Below, piece by piece: positions 8,376 through 17,449 of a stretch of 64,000 nucleotides of DNA. Positions within the stretch are counted from its first letter, which is position 1. Each line of letters opens with the position of its first letter. A program made the translations under genes and the position numbers. The notes under the pieces are model-generated. The model was not told the DNA's origin and made no database searches. It saw only the letters and a list, made by a program, of their open reading frames with translations. This DNA comes from Kitasatospora fiedleri. GTDB lineage: Bacteria; Actinomycetota; Actinomycetes; Streptomycetales; Streptomycetaceae. Where the stretch lies: positions 1,240,001-1,304,000 of the forward strand of contig NZ_OX419519.1 in the NCBI RefSeq assembly GCF_948472415.1, read 5' to 3'.

Positions 8376-9620
8376 TCAGCCGGTGAAGGCGGCGGTGCCG
8401 TTGGGGGTGCCGAGGCCGGTCGGGCCGTCGTAGCCGGCGCCGGCCTTGCAGAGGTAGGAGGGCGAGCAGGAGCCGTTCGAGCCGGAGGTCACGTCGAAGA
8501 GCGCGGAGGTGTGGGCGTAGGGGAAGGACGCCGGGCTGGAGCCGCTGGAGGGGTTGCCGCCCAGGGCGTAGACGCCGGCGATGATCGGGGCCGCGGCGCT
8601 GGTGCCGCCGTAGACGGCCCAGCCGCTGCCGCCGTAGGTCTGGTAGACGGCGACGCCGGTGGCGGGGTCGGCGACGGCCGAGACGTCGGCGATGGTGCGC
8701 TTGGTGCAGCCGGTGTCCTTCTGCCAGGTCGGCTTCGCGTCGTACTTGGAGCAGCCGGAGCCGGTGCCCTCGGTGGAGTTGGTCAGCCAGACGCTCTCCG
8801 ACCAGCCGCGGGCGCTGGAGTCCCGCTTGAGGGCGGTGCCGCCGACCGCGGTCACGTACTTGGAGGCGGCCGGGTACTGGGCGCCGTAGGCGGAGTCGCC
8901 GGAGGAGACGGTGATGGCGACGCCCGGGTGGTTGAAGTACGAGGAGTCGTACGAGGTGTCGGCGGAGGACTCCGAGCCGCCGTAGCTGTTGGAGACGAAC
9001 TTGGCGCCCAGGCTCACCGCGGTGTTCACCGAGGTGCCGAGGTTGGCCATGGTCGCGCTGCTCGCCTCGACCAGGACGATGTGGGCGTTGGGGGCGATCG
9101 CGGAGACCATGTCGAGGTCGAGCGATATCTCGCCCGCCCAGCCGGAGTTGTTCGCCGGCAGGCTGCTGCCGCCGGTCTGGTTGACCTGCTTGAAGCACCC
9201 ACTGGCCTTGGTGCAGGCGGGCAGTCCGTACTGGGAGCGGTAGACGGCCATGTCCGACTCGGCGTTCGGGTCGTTGTACGCGTCCACGATCGCGATGGTC
9301 GTCCCGGCGCCGCCGTTGGCGGGCAGCTTGTAGGCGCTCAGCAGGTCGCTCGGCCCGAAGCCGGACGGGGTGGCGTTCGGGGTGACGCCGAGCTGCCGGA
9401 CGCCCTCCACCGTGCTGGTCACGCGCAGCGCGTGACAGGCCACGGTGTCGCCGTGGGCGAGGGTGTCGCACGCCTTGACCCAGGACGTGCCGTCCTTGCC
9501 GTACACCTGCGGGTCGGCCGCCGCGCCCGCCGGGGCGGCGGCCGTGAAGGCGGAGAGGAGGAGGGCGGCGGTGCCCGCGACGGCGAGGGCCGTACGGCGG
9601 GCTGCGGCGGAAGTGCGCAT
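8376..9620 (-). CDS. Secreted S53 (sedolisin) family serine-carboxyl peptidase
   Basis: This is a 414-residue protein. The ATG at 9620 is preferred to upstream codons because AAGGAGG precedes it and a signal peptide (LAVAGTAALLLSAFTAAAPAGAAA) follows directly. The catalytic domain shows the sedolisin triad: Glu and Asp in GEISLDLDMVSAIAPNA and Ser in YGGTSAAAPIIAG. The oxyanion Asp is in TVSSGDSAYG, and there is a C-terminal calcium-site-like region (FDVTSGSNG to GYDGPTGLGTPNG). The large pro-kumamolisin activation domain of longer homologues is absent; only about 60 residues precede the catalytic fold. It should degrade proteins outside the cell, and the family usually works at acidic pH. 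Confidence 0.9.
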   Translation of the reverse strand: MRTSAAARRTALAVAGTAALLLSAFTAAAPAGAAADPQVYGKDGTSWVKACDTLAHGDTVACHALRVTSTVEGVRQLGVTPNATPSGFGPSDLLSAYKLPANGGAGTTIAIVDAYNDPNAESDMAVYRSQYGLPACTKASGCFKQVNQTGGSSLPANNSGWAGEISLDLDMVSAIAPNAHIVLVEASSATMANLGTSVNTAVSLGAKFVSNSYGGSESSADTSYDSSYFNHPGVAITVSSGDSAYGAQYPAASKYVTAVGGTALKRDSSARGWSESVWLTNSTEGTGSGCSKYDAKPTWQKDTGCTKRTIADVSAVADPATGVAVYQTYGGSGWAVYGGTSAAAPIIAGVYALGGNPSSGSSPASFPYAHTSALFDVTSGSNGSCSPSYLCKAGAGYDGPTGLGTPNGTAAFTG

Positions 9621-10112
9621 GCGGAGGTGCCTCCTTGGCTGGGGTAGACCGGAAGCGGTGCAGGCCGGGCCGCACCGGCGGAGGGTGTCCGCCCGCGTGA
9701 CCGGGCCGGGCCTGACGGCGGGATTCGGGGCCGCCGTCGAGCCGGGGAGTCCGTGCAACACCGGACTGGCGTTCGACAGTAGGCGGGCATGCTCATGCCC
9801 AACAAGCGGCCCGGGACGATCCGAACCGCACCTTTACCCAACGGGCCTGACGCTTGGCCAGTCGACGCCCCTTCGCCTGGGGAGGGTTTGCCTCCGCTTC
9901 CGCCTCAGGCCGTCCCCTCCGCCACTTCCACCCCCTTCCGCCGCTTCCGCCCCCGACCCCCGGGAACCCGGCCGTGACCGTCGCCGGACCGGGCGGTGAC
10001 ACCGTCACAGTCCGGGAACAGGCCGCGCCCCTCCCCTGTCGCGGCGCACCCGACTCCTGCCACAGTGAACCGGTCGCAGGCCACGGGGGCCGCACGGGAA
10101 CGAGGTTGGCAG
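9621..10112. other. Divergent intergenic region with an inverted repeat
   Basis: Upstream region of the sedolisin (minus) and the small membrane protein (plus). A perfect 7-bp inverted repeat, GGGCATG-CT-CATGCCC, lies at 9785-9800. On the minus strand it falls between a possible -35 (TTGTTG) and -10 (TACTGT), so it could be an operator of the protease. The rest, including Pro-rich-coding sequence at 9890-9965, shows no convincing gene. Confidence 0.4.
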
Positions 10113-10451
10113 ATGAGAACACGTCTGGCAGGAGTGCTGCTCGCCCTGGCACTGGCGGGCGGCGGCGCTACGCTGGCCACCGGCACGGCGTCCGCCGCAC
10201 CGCGCACCACCGCGGTCACGGCCGCCGCCCAACAGGCACCCGCCGCCGCACCGGCGACCGGCACCCAGACCCGGCCCCAGGCCCCGACCGGCCAACGGGA
10301 CCAGCACGCCAGCCAGTTGGCGAAGAGCAAGGCGAAGAAAAAGAAGAAGTCCAAGGGCGGCCTGATCGGCTTCCTGCTGGTGTCCGTGATCGTGATCGCG
10401 GTGATCGCCCTGGTGGTCTGGCTGATCTTCCGCAAGCTCCGCCGCCCCTGA
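10113..10451 (+). CDS. Small exported protein with C-terminal membrane segment (unknown function)
   Basis: This is a 112-residue protein. The ATG at 10113 has GAGG at 10102-10105 and is followed by a signal peptide, MRTRLAGVLLALALAGGG ending TASAAP. Next come an Ala/Pro/Gln-rich linker, a strongly basic patch (KSKAKKKKKSKGG) and a hydrophobic helix (LIGFLLVSVIVIAVIALVVWLIF) ending with FRKLRRP. The topology suggests an extracytoplasmic linker anchored by one C-terminal helix. No family is recognised. A perfect hairpin follows, so it is probably monocistronic. Confidence 0.7.
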   Translation: MRTRLAGVLLALALAGGGATLATGTASAAPRTTAVTAAAQQAPAAAPATGTQTRPQAPTGQRDQHASQLAKSKAKKKKKSKGGLIGFLLVSVIVIAVIALVVWLIFRKLRRP

Positions 10452-10458
10452 CCCACCC

Positions 10459-10490
10459 CGGCCCGCCATCGGGACCTCGATGGCGGGCCG
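10459..10490 (+). terminator. Hairpin terminator after the small membrane protein gene
   Basis: Perfect 13-bp stem with a 6-base loop, starting 8 bases after the stop codon. Confidence 0.75.
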
Positions 10491-10692
10491 TAGTGCGGCA
10501 GCCGGGCAACCGGACCCCCACCACCCAAGTCGCCCCCGCCGCGCCGGAGTCGGCGGGGGTCGATGCCCCGCCCGCACTTCGCCGTCGATGCGCTGGGCGG
10601 TGATCGGCGGCATGGCCCGCCGACTCACGCGCGGACGGCCTGCTCGGCGCTCCGGCCCGGGGCCTCCTCGCCCTCTTGCCACGACATCCGCA

Positions 10693-10881
10693 CTACCGCT
10701 TCTGAGCCCTGTACCGCTTGAGGAGAGCGGTAAGCCGCTCCGGATCGGCCCCACCGTTCAGTTCGGCAGTGAGATCGTCGGGGCAGAGCTCGTAAAGGTC
10801 ACCCCACCACCGGCGCCCCCGGTTGTCCCAGATGCGGTATCCACCAGGAACACCTCTGGCCACGTAGCGACGCCTACTCAC
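10693..10881 (-). CDS. Small conserved-looking hypothetical protein (62 aa)
   Basis: Start GTG at 10881. The protein is basic and aromatic-rich, with VARGVPGGYRIWDNRGRRWW in the first half and a helical C-terminus (PERLTALLKRYRAQKR). Composition and codon pattern look coding, and several short proteins of this style are known in streptomycetes. No function can be assigned. The ribosome binding site is weak, so the exact start is uncertain. Confidence 0.55.
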   Translation of the reverse strand: MSRRRYVARGVPGGYRIWDNRGRRWWGDLYELCPDDLTAELNGGADPERLTALLKRYRAQKR

Positions 10882-11200
10882 GAGGCCATCCGCTGAAAGC
10901 GATTCCCACGTCCGTAGCCCACTTCCCTTCCCGCACGATCTGCGGGCAGCAGGCTACGACGGATCTTCCACGCGGTCACGAGAAAACAGGGTCGATCCAG
11001 AAGCCCTCGCAGGGCGCCGGCGCACCGGCCGCCTGCGAGGGCGCTCACCGCAGCACGGCACCACCGTCCGGGCCATGTCCTCCTGCGGTCGGACCGGACC
11101 TTGACGACGGCCCACCTGACGGAGGACGACAGCTCCGGCCGGCCGCACTGCGGGTGTCGCCGTCCGGGCGGAGCAGAACGCGGGCCAGGTCCTGCGGAGG
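10882..11200. other. Intergenic region without a recognisable gene
   Basis: The short open frames here lack ribosome binding sites and have arginine-rich shadow composition. It presumably carries the promoter of the 62-aa gene on the minus strand; none could be fixed with confidence. Confidence 0.4.
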
Positions 11201-12079
11201 TCAGGGTGCGATGTTCTCCAGGTCCTCCAGCAGGCTCGGGTGGGTGGGCGTCCAGCCGAGGGCGGCGCGGGTGCGGGTGCTGGTGGCGGGCTGGTCGGTG
11301 GCGAAGATCGGGCCGAGGAAGCCGAAGTCCTCCTGCGGGACGGGCCGGACCGGGAGGTCGAGGCGCCGGCCGATGACCGCGGCGATGTCGCGGACCCGGT
11401 CGCCCTCGTCGGCGACCGCGTGGTAGACGCCGCCGGCGGGGGACTGCTCCAGGGCCAGGCGGAACAGCACGGCGGCGTCGCGCGCGTGGACGGCGGGCCA
11501 GCGCTGCCCGCCGTCGCCCGGGTAGCCCGCGACGCCGGTGCGGCGGGCGGCCTCGGTGAGCAGTCCGGCGAAGCCGCCGGCGCCGTTGTCGTGCACGGTG
11601 CGCGGCATGCGCACCGCGGAGCTGCGCACGCCCCGGGACGCCAGCGCGAGCGCGCGGGCCACGGTGCGGCTGCGCTCGGCGACCGGGCCCTCGGGCAGGG
11701 CGTCCTCTTCGGTGGCGGGCCGACCCGGTACGGCGGGGGTGCCCGAGACCACGACCAGCGGGCGGTCCGTGCCCACCAGGGCCTCTCCCAGCGCGTCGAC
11801 GGCGGCGGCCTCCTCGGCCATCGCCCGGACGAACGCGTCCGGCGCGCTGAAGTCGTTGCCGAAGGCGAGGCTGATCACGCCGTCGGCCTGCCGGGCGCCC
11901 TCGCGCAGGACGTCCAGGTCGGTGAGGCTGCCGCGCAGGACGTCGGCGCCGGCCGCCTGCGCCTTCGCGGCCGACGCGTCGGAGCGCGCGAGCGCGGTGA
12001 CGCGGTGGCCCGCGGAGAGGAGTTCGGCGAGGACCGCAGATCCGATCAGGCCCGTCCCGCCGGTGATGAACACGTGCAT
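11201..12079 (-). CDS. Extended SDR-family NAD-dependent epimerase/reductase-like protein
   Basis: This is a 292-residue protein. ATG at 12079 follows GGGGAGACTCC and leads directly into the Rossmann signature MHVFITGGTGLIGSAVLAEL. Asp in GADVLRGSLTDLD fits nucleotide-base recognition of extended SDRs, and the C-terminal half (VYHAVADEGDRVRDIAAVIGRRL) resembles NAD-dependent epimerase/dehydratase proteins. The canonical YxxxK is not evident, so catalysis on a sugar nucleotide is doubtful and the substrate is unknown. It is divergent from a TetR gene with two operator-like sites between them, so it is probably that regulator's target. Confidence 0.85.
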   Translation of the reverse strand: MHVFITGGTGLIGSAVLAELLSAGHRVTALARSDASAAKAQAAGADVLRGSLTDLDVLREGARQADGVISLAFGNDFSAPDAFVRAMAEEAAAVDALGEALVGTDRPLVVVSGTPAVPGRPATEEDALPEGPVAERSRTVARALALASRGVRSSAVRMPRTVHDNGAGGFAGLLTEAARRTGVAGYPGDGGQRWPAVHARDAAVLFRLALEQSPAGGVYHAVADEGDRVRDIAAVIGRRLDLPVRPVPQEDFGFLGPIFATDQPATSTRTRAALGWTPTHPSLLEDLENIAP

Positions 12080-12095
12080 GGGAGTCTCCCCAGAG

Positions 12096-12148
12096 TGATG
12101 CAACAGGTGTCTCATCAATGTACACGCGATGCGTCACCTGTCGCATCA
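12096..12148. promoter_or_regulatory. Paired 22-bp operators between SDR and TetR genes
   Basis: Two related 22-bp near-palindromes lie at 12096-12117 and 12127-12148. Both fit the symmetric pattern TGATGC-N2-CA-N2-TG-N2-GCATCA with one mismatch each. Their start-to-start distance is 31 bp, close to three helical turns, so two dimers would sit on the same DNA face. The second copy ends 14 bases before the TetR start codon. Confidence 0.7.
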
Positions 12149-12162
12149 CGTACGATGGCGGC

Positions 12163-12735
12163 ATGCCACGATGGAAGCCCGACGCCCGGCAGCGCCTGGT
12201 AGCCGAAGCACTGCGGCTGTTCGCGGAGCAGGGCTACGACGCCACCACCGTCTCCCAGATCGCCGAGCGGGCGGGTCTGACCCGCAGCACCTTCCACCGC
12301 TACTTCGGCGACAAGCGGGACGTCCTCACCGCGGGCCAGGAGACGCTCGGCCGCCTGCTGGCCGACGGCATCGGGGCCGCCCCGCCCTCGGCCACCCCGC
12401 TGGAGGCCGTGTGGGCCGGGCTGGAACGGGCCGCCGCCGCGATGACGCCCTTCAACCGCGAGATCAGCCCGCTGATGCGGGCGGCGGTCGAGGCGAACCG
12501 GGAGCTCCAGGAGGGCCTGGAACAGAAGCACGCCGGCCTCGCCGCCGCGATGGCCGAAGCGCTCGGGAGGCGGCAGGTGCCCCGACCGGCGGCGCGGATA
12601 GCGGCCGAGATCGGCGTGCTCGCCTTCACCACGGGCTACCAGCGGTGGAACCCCGAACGGGACGACGAGGAACTCACCCCCCACCTCCGGGCGGCGTTCG
12701 AGGAACTGCGCTCGGCCGTCACCGACCTGCGGTAG
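12163..12735 (+). CDS. TetR-family transcriptional regulator
   Basis: This is a 190-residue protein. ATG at 12163 is chosen because the TetR fold begins directly (PRWKPDARQRLVAEALRLFAEQGY). The helix-turn-helix is TVSQIAERAGLTRSTFHRYFGDKRDVL at about residues 30-56. The C-terminal domain is typical in length for small TetR repressors. It should bind the two 22-bp sites in the promoter it shares with the divergent SDR gene, controlling both. The inducer is unknown. Confidence 0.87.
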   Translation: MPRWKPDARQRLVAEALRLFAEQGYDATTVSQIAERAGLTRSTFHRYFGDKRDVLTAGQETLGRLLADGIGAAPPSATPLEAVWAGLERAAAAMTPFNREISPLMRAAVEANRELQEGLEQKHAGLAAAMAEALGRRQVPRPAARIAAEIGVLAFTTGYQRWNPERDDEELTPHLRAAFEELRSAVTDLR

Positions 12736-12930
12736 CCCCCCGGCCGCCCCGGCAGGTGGCACCGACCTCGGCGACGTCGTCGCCCTCGCCCGCCCCGCCC
12801 CTTCGACGACCCCCGGTCGACGCACCGCCCGCCGACCCGGACGATTCCGCGGACGGGGGATCATGGTGCGTCAGCACGTGGTCACGGAGCCCGCTCCAGG
12901 GCGGTCCGGTCGAGTGGAACAGGGAACGGG

Positions 12931-14322
12931 ATGAAGGTCGGGTTCGGGTGGAAGCTGCACGGGGACGGGCGGGCGCCGCGGCCGGGGGCGGTGGTGCGGC
13001 CGGACGAGCGGCTGTCGTGGGGGCGGACGGTCGGGCTCGGGGCGCAGCACGTGGTGGCGATGTTCGGGGCGACGTTCGTGGCGCCGGTGTTGATGGGTCT
13101 GGACCCGAACCTCGCGGTGATGGTGTCGGGTGTGGCGACGGTGTTCTTCCTGCTGGTGACGCAGGGGCGGATTCCGTCGTACCTGGGCTCCAGCCTGTCG
13201 TTCGTGGGCGTGGCGGCGGTGATCAAGACCCAGGGCGGGGACGCGTCGACGCTGACGGGTGCGCTGCTGGTGGTGGGTGCGGTGCTGGCGGCGTGCGGGG
13301 CGGTGGTGCAGGGGTTCGGGGCGCGGGTGATCCACGCGGTGCTGCCGCCGGTGGTGACGGGCGCGGTGGTGATGCTGATCGGGTTCAACCTGGCGCCGGT
13401 GGCGGCGGGGACGTACTGGCCGCAGGACCAGTGGACGGCGCTGCTGACGATGGCGTTCACGGCGCTGGCGCTGGTGGTGCTGCGCGGGTTCTGGTCGCGG
13501 ATCGCGATCTTCCTGGGGCTGGTGTTCGGCTACGCGGCGTCCTGGCTGTTCGACCGGGTCTTCGGGCGGATCGACTCGCCGGTGGGCGGCGGGGCGTCGA
13601 CGGAGCACTGGCGCCTCGACCTGTCGGGTGTCGGCAAGGCGGACTGGATCGGCCTGCCGTCGCTGCACGCGCCGAGCTTCTCGACCTCGGCGGTGTTGGT
13701 GGCGCTGCCGGTGGTGGTGGCGCTGATCGCGGAGAACGCCGGGCACGTGAAGGCGGTCTCGGAGATGACGGGTGACCCGCTGGACGACCGGATGGGCACC
13801 GCGATCATGGCGGACGGCGCGGCGACGGTCCTCTCCACGGCGGTGGGCGGTCCGGCGACGACCACGTACGCGGAGAACATCGGCGTGATGGCGGCGACCC
13901 GGGTGTACTCGACGGCGGCGTACTGGTGCGCGGCCGGCTTCGCGATCCTGTTCGGCCTGTGCCCGAAGTTCGGCGCAGTGATCGCGGCGGTCCCGGGCGG
14001 GGTGCTGGGCGGCATCACGGTGGTGCTGTACGGCATGATCGGCCTGCTGGGCGCGCAGATCTGGATCCACAACAAGGTGGACCTGACCAACCCGCTGAAC
14101 CTGGTACCGGTCGCGGCGGGCGTGATCGTCGGCATCGGCAACGTGACGCTGAAGTTCACCGACGACTTCGAGTTGAGCGGCATCGCGCTGGGCACCCTGA
14201 TCACGCTGCTCGGCTACCACGGCCTGCGCGCCCTGGCCCCCGCCCACCTCAAGGCGGGCCCGGCGGACGGCCCGCTGCTGGACGAGGGCACCAGCGCGTA
14301 CGACGACGACCGCCGGGAGTGA
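12931..14322 (+). CDS. NCS2-family uracil/xanthine permease
   Basis: This is a 463-residue integral membrane protein with about 14 hydrophobic segments. GGAACGGG precedes the ATG. NCS2 features seen: GAQHVVAMFGATFVAP near the N-terminus; the substrate and proton-coupling region LIAENAGHVKAVSEMTG (Glu and His typical of the uracil permease UraA branch); and VGGPATTTYAENIGVMAATRV. It should import uracil, possibly xanthine, by proton symport. The SQTS-like signature of purine-specific members is not seen, so uracil is the better guess. No linked pyrimidine genes are present. Confidence 0.88.
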   Translation: MKVGFGWKLHGDGRAPRPGAVVRPDERLSWGRTVGLGAQHVVAMFGATFVAPVLMGLDPNLAVMVSGVATVFFLLVTQGRIPSYLGSSLSFVGVAAVIKTQGGDASTLTGALLVVGAVLAACGAVVQGFGARVIHAVLPPVVTGAVVMLIGFNLAPVAAGTYWPQDQWTALLTMAFTALALVVLRGFWSRIAIFLGLVFGYAASWLFDRVFGRIDSPVGGGASTEHWRLDLSGVGKADWIGLPSLHAPSFSTSAVLVALPVVVALIAENAGHVKAVSEMTGDPLDDRMGTAIMADGAATVLSTAVGGPATTTYAENIGVMAATRVYSTAAYWCAAGFAILFGLCPKFGAVIAAVPGGVLGGITVVLYGMIGLLGAQIWIHNKVDLTNPLNLVPVAAGVIVGIGNVTLKFTDDFELSGIALGTLITLLGYHGLRALAPAHLKAGPADGPLLDEGTSAYDDDRRE

Positions 14323-14534
14323 GGCCGGCTCGGTCCGCCGTCCCGTCGAGGCAGTCCTCGTACACCGCGACCTTGTGCCGGACGATGTCCAACGGGCGGT
14401 GCGGCTCGGCGAGTCGGTCCGGGACGCGCCGCCCGCCGCCCGCCGCCCTCGCCCCGGCCGCCCTGCGCCGCCCGGTCGCCGACCGCGCCGCGGCGGACGC
14501 CTGACGCCGAGAGCCCGCCCGTCGACCGGCCGGT

Positions 14535-16394
14535 TCAGCCCCCGGCCGGCAGGCGGCCCTGCAGGGTGCGGGACAACTCGGCGATGCAGTCCGCGAGTTG
14601 GCGGTCGGACAGCTGCGCCGGGTCGCCGCCGCAGCCGGAAGCAGCCGGAGCGGTGGCCGGAGCCGTGGGCGGAGCGGTGGGCGTCGCCGCCGGATCGGGC
14701 TGCGGTTGCGGCTGGGGCTGCGGCTGGGCGCCGGGCGGGGTGATGGCGCCCTTGAGGGAGACCAGGTTGGGGGTGACGGTGGCGTCGCCCGAGAGGTCGA
14801 TGTAGTCCTGGGTCTGCCCGTTGAAGTCGACGAAGCCGCGCCACATGTCCCGGCCGAACGGGATGATCTCCTGGAGCGCGCCGCCCTCGCCCGCGCTGAT
14901 GCTGATCGAGGTCTGCTGGGCCAGGTACGAGACCATCCGGCCGGCCAGCACGTCCAGGTTGACCGACGGGGCGTCGTCGGCCCGGACGTACACGTGCAGG
15001 TCGTTGAGGCCGTCGCCGACCCGGTCGGCCTGGAGGACCGCGAAGGCGACCACCAGTTGCGAGGAGCTGTCCCGGGGCACCAGCGGCGTCACGTAGTACA
15101 GGTGGCCGTCGGCCTTCGAGCGGAGCAGGAACTCGCCGGGGTTGGTGGCGTTCGCGGCGGCCGAGGTGTGGTCGTAGCCGAAGCCGCGGTCGTCCTTGGC
15201 GCCGCGCCCGCCGAGCCACTGCACCTCGTGGATCTGCGAGCGGACCACCGAGGCCGGGTAGACCGCGCCGGGCAGGTCGCCGGGGGCCGCGGTGGGCCGG
15301 TGGACGAGGTCGGGGCGGCCGTCGGCGGAGCCCTTGAGCACCAGGACGCCGGCCGGGGCGAGCACCGTGCGCTGCTTCCAACCGGTCTGCCTGGCCACCG
15401 AGATGACGACCACGGGCCGGGCGGTGCGGACGTCCGGGCCGTCGCAGTAGCCCCAGATGTCCTGGTCGCTGTAGACCAGGTCGGGGAAGCGCTCGGCGAG
15501 CAGGTTGCGCAGGCTGACCGCGCCCGTCCCGCCGAAGGCCCGGTCGAAGGCGTGGTCGCCGCCGAAAGCGCAGGAGGTGACGGAGTTGGAGCCGCCGTCC
15601 CAGACCGCGACGCCCTCCATCGGCTGCTCGCCGGAGCCGTCCAGCACGGCCGTCCACACCCCGGCCGCCGGCCGGCCGCCGCTGCCGTCACCCGCGGCGC
15701 CGTCGCCGGCGGCGGCACCGGGCAGGTAGTGCAGGCTGTGGTTCAGCAGGTGGACGCCGGAGGTCAGGCCCGCGCTGTCGGTGAGCGCCTTGGTGGCGGC
15801 GGCGTAGGACGCGGTGCGGGCCTCGAAGTCGAAGTCCGGCATCGGGGCGGTCTTCACGCAGGCCGGGACGTCCGAGGTGCCGACCAGGTCGCAGCGGGCA
15901 CCGTCGCCGGGGCGACTGTGCTCGGTGACCGGGAGCACCGAGCGCGGGGTGGCCGCGCCGCCCGCCGGGACGTCCAGGACGGTGGAGCGGGCGTAGAACC
16001 GGCCCGCGTCCTTGTCGTCGTCCCACAGGCCGGTGCCCGCGCGCACCAGCGAGCCGAGCACCGCCAGCACCACCGCGGCCGTCGCCAGCCGGACCCACCA
16101 GTCGCGCAGGCCCGCCCCGGACTCCTCGACCACGTACCCGAGCGCCACCCCGGTGCCGCCCAGGCCGATCGCGAGCCAGAACCAGAACAGCGGCGCGGCG
16201 TCCAGCGGGCCGCCGCGCGGGAAGAACAGGCGCTCGACCAGCAGCAGGTAGCTCTGGTCCTGCTGGCCGAAGCCGCCGAACAGGAAGTGCTTGACCACCC
16301 GGGTCAGCACCGCCAGCAGCGGCATCCACAGCCACCAGACGGCCACCCCGATCAGGGCGTCCCGCGCCGCGCGGCGGCCCCGTGCACTCGTCAT
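14535..16394 (-). CDS. Large membrane-anchored protein of unknown function
   Basis: This is a 619-residue protein. ATG at 16394 follows GGGGGAGCGGG. Three hydrophobic segments occur in the first 120 residues (VAVWWLWMPLLAVLTRV, LFWFWLAIGLGGTGVALGYVV, LATAAVVLAVLGSLV). A long, probably extracytoplasmic domain follows, containing paired cysteines and motifs such as GGRGAKDDRGFGYDHTS and YVTPLVPRDSSSQLVVAF. A Pro/Gln repeat (PQPQPQPQP) and an Ala/Thr/Pro linker lead to a short terminal domain with two cysteines (GCGGDPAQLSDRQLADCI). Such architecture is seen in actinobacterial hypothetical exported proteins; I do not recognise a named family. It is expressed alone. Confidence 0.72.
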   Translation of the reverse strand: MTSARGRRAARDALIGVAVWWLWMPLLAVLTRVVKHFLFGGFGQQDQSYLLLVERLFFPRGGPLDAAPLFWFWLAIGLGGTGVALGYVVEESGAGLRDWWVRLATAAVVLAVLGSLVRAGTGLWDDDKDAGRFYARSTVLDVPAGGAATPRSVLPVTEHSRPGDGARCDLVGTSDVPACVKTAPMPDFDFEARTASYAAATKALTDSAGLTSGVHLLNHSLHYLPGAAAGDGAAGDGSGGRPAAGVWTAVLDGSGEQPMEGVAVWDGGSNSVTSCAFGGDHAFDRAFGGTGAVSLRNLLAERFPDLVYSDQDIWGYCDGPDVRTARPVVVISVARQTGWKQRTVLAPAGVLVLKGSADGRPDLVHRPTAAPGDLPGAVYPASVVRSQIHEVQWLGGRGAKDDRGFGYDHTSAAANATNPGEFLLRSKADGHLYYVTPLVPRDSSSQLVVAFAVLQADRVGDGLNDLHVYVRADDAPSVNLDVLAGRMVSYLAQQTSISISAGEGGALQEIIPFGRDMWRGFVDFNGQTQDYIDLSGDATVTPNLVSLKGAITPPGAQPQPQPQPQPDPAATPTAPPTAPATAPAASGCGGDPAQLSDRQLADCIAELSRTLQGRLPAGG

Positions 16395-16561
16395 CCCGCT
16401 CCCCCGTTCCCGACCCGCTGCGCAGCGCGGGCCCCCCTGGTCCATCGTTCCCGCCGCGCCCGCCCGGCAAGCCTGCGGGACGGGCGGACGGACGATCGGA
16501 CCGAGCGCCGCCGTGAACCCCGGTCCTCGGCCGTTGCCGGACACGCTGGCGTGACGGTCCG

Positions 16562-17449
16562 TCAGGCGGACCCGGCGGCCTCCCGCAGGGTGCGGGAGAG
16601 CGTGCCGCGCAGGTGGGCGAACTCGGGGGTGCCGCGCAGCGCGGCGGGGTCGGTGGCGCTGTCGCGGGGCAGGTCGACGGGCAGGTCGGCGACCACCCGG
16701 CCGGGGTCGGCGGCCATCACCAGGACCCGGGAGCCGAGCAGCACCGCCTCGTCCACCGAGTGCGTGACGAACAGCACGGCGGTGCCGGCCCGGGCGGTGA
16801 GGGTGCGCAGTTCCTCCTGGAGGCGTTCGCGGGTGAGCGCGTCCAGGGCGGCGAACGGCTCGTCGAGCAGCAGCAGCCGGGGCCGGCCGGCCAGCGCCCG
16901 GGCGATGGCGACCCGCTGCTGCTGGCCGCCGGACAGCTCCCAGGTGCGCCGCCCGGCGTAACCGGACAGGCCGACCAGGTCGAGCAACTCGGCTGTGCGG
17001 GCGGCCCGTTCGGCCCGGGGCAGGCCGTGCCGGGCGAGCGCGAAGGCCAGGTTGCCGCCGACGGTGCGCCACGGGAACAGCCGCGGCTGCTGGAACACCA
17101 GCCCGGTGCCGTGCCCGGGTCGGGGCGGCGCGCCTTGCACCAGCGCGCCGCCCTCGACGGCCGGTTCGAACCCGGCGACCACCCGCAGCAGGGTGGTCTT
17201 GCCGCAGCCGGACGGGCCGACCAGGACGACGAACTCCCCCTCCGCGACGGTCAGCGAGACGTCGTGGACGGCGGTCACCTCCCGCCCGGCCCGCCGCCGT
17301 CCCCGGGTGCCGCCGTACCGGACCGTGATCCGGTCCAACGCGACTGCGGGGGCCGTGCGTTCGGCCGCCTCGGCCACCTCGCTCACCTCGGCCGCCTTGC
17401 CCGCCTCGGCCGCCCCGGTCGGCGGTCCGGGCGCCTCAGCCGGTGACAC
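16562..17449 (-). CDS. Sulfonate/taurine-type ABC transporter ATP-binding protein
   Basis: This is a 295-residue protein. Walker A GPSGCGKTT is at residues 78-86. Q-loop FQQPRLFPW, signature LSGGQQQR, Walker B LLLLDEPFAALD and switch His (FVTHSVDEAVLLGSRV) are all present. The AVHDVSL start of the domain and the THSVDEA motif are typical of the SsuB/TauB/NrtD group. An unusual Glu/Ala-rich extension of about 35 residues precedes the domain. The GTG start overlaps the end of the lipoprotein gene by 14 bases, so translation is probably coupled. It powers the neighbouring permease and is the last gene of the operon. Confidence 0.9.
   Translation of the reverse strand: MSPAEAPGPPTGAAEAGKAAEVSEVAEAAERTAPAVALDRITVRYGGTRGRRRAGREVTAVHDVSLTVAEGEFVVLVGPSGCGKTTLLRVVAGFEPAVEGGALVQGAPPRPGHGTGLVFQQPRLFPWRTVGGNLAFALARHGLPRAERAARTAELLDLVGLSGYAGRRTWELSGGQQQRVAIARALAGRPRLLLLDEPFAALDALTRERLQEELRTLTARAGTAVLFVTHSVDEAVLLGSRVLVMAADPGRVVADLPVDLPRDSATDPAALRGTPEFAHLRGTLSRTLREAAGSA

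Noticed and set aside
14598..16961. A 787-codon plus-strand frame
   Set aside because: Antisense to the membrane protein and ABC ATPase genes, with low-complexity composition and no motif.
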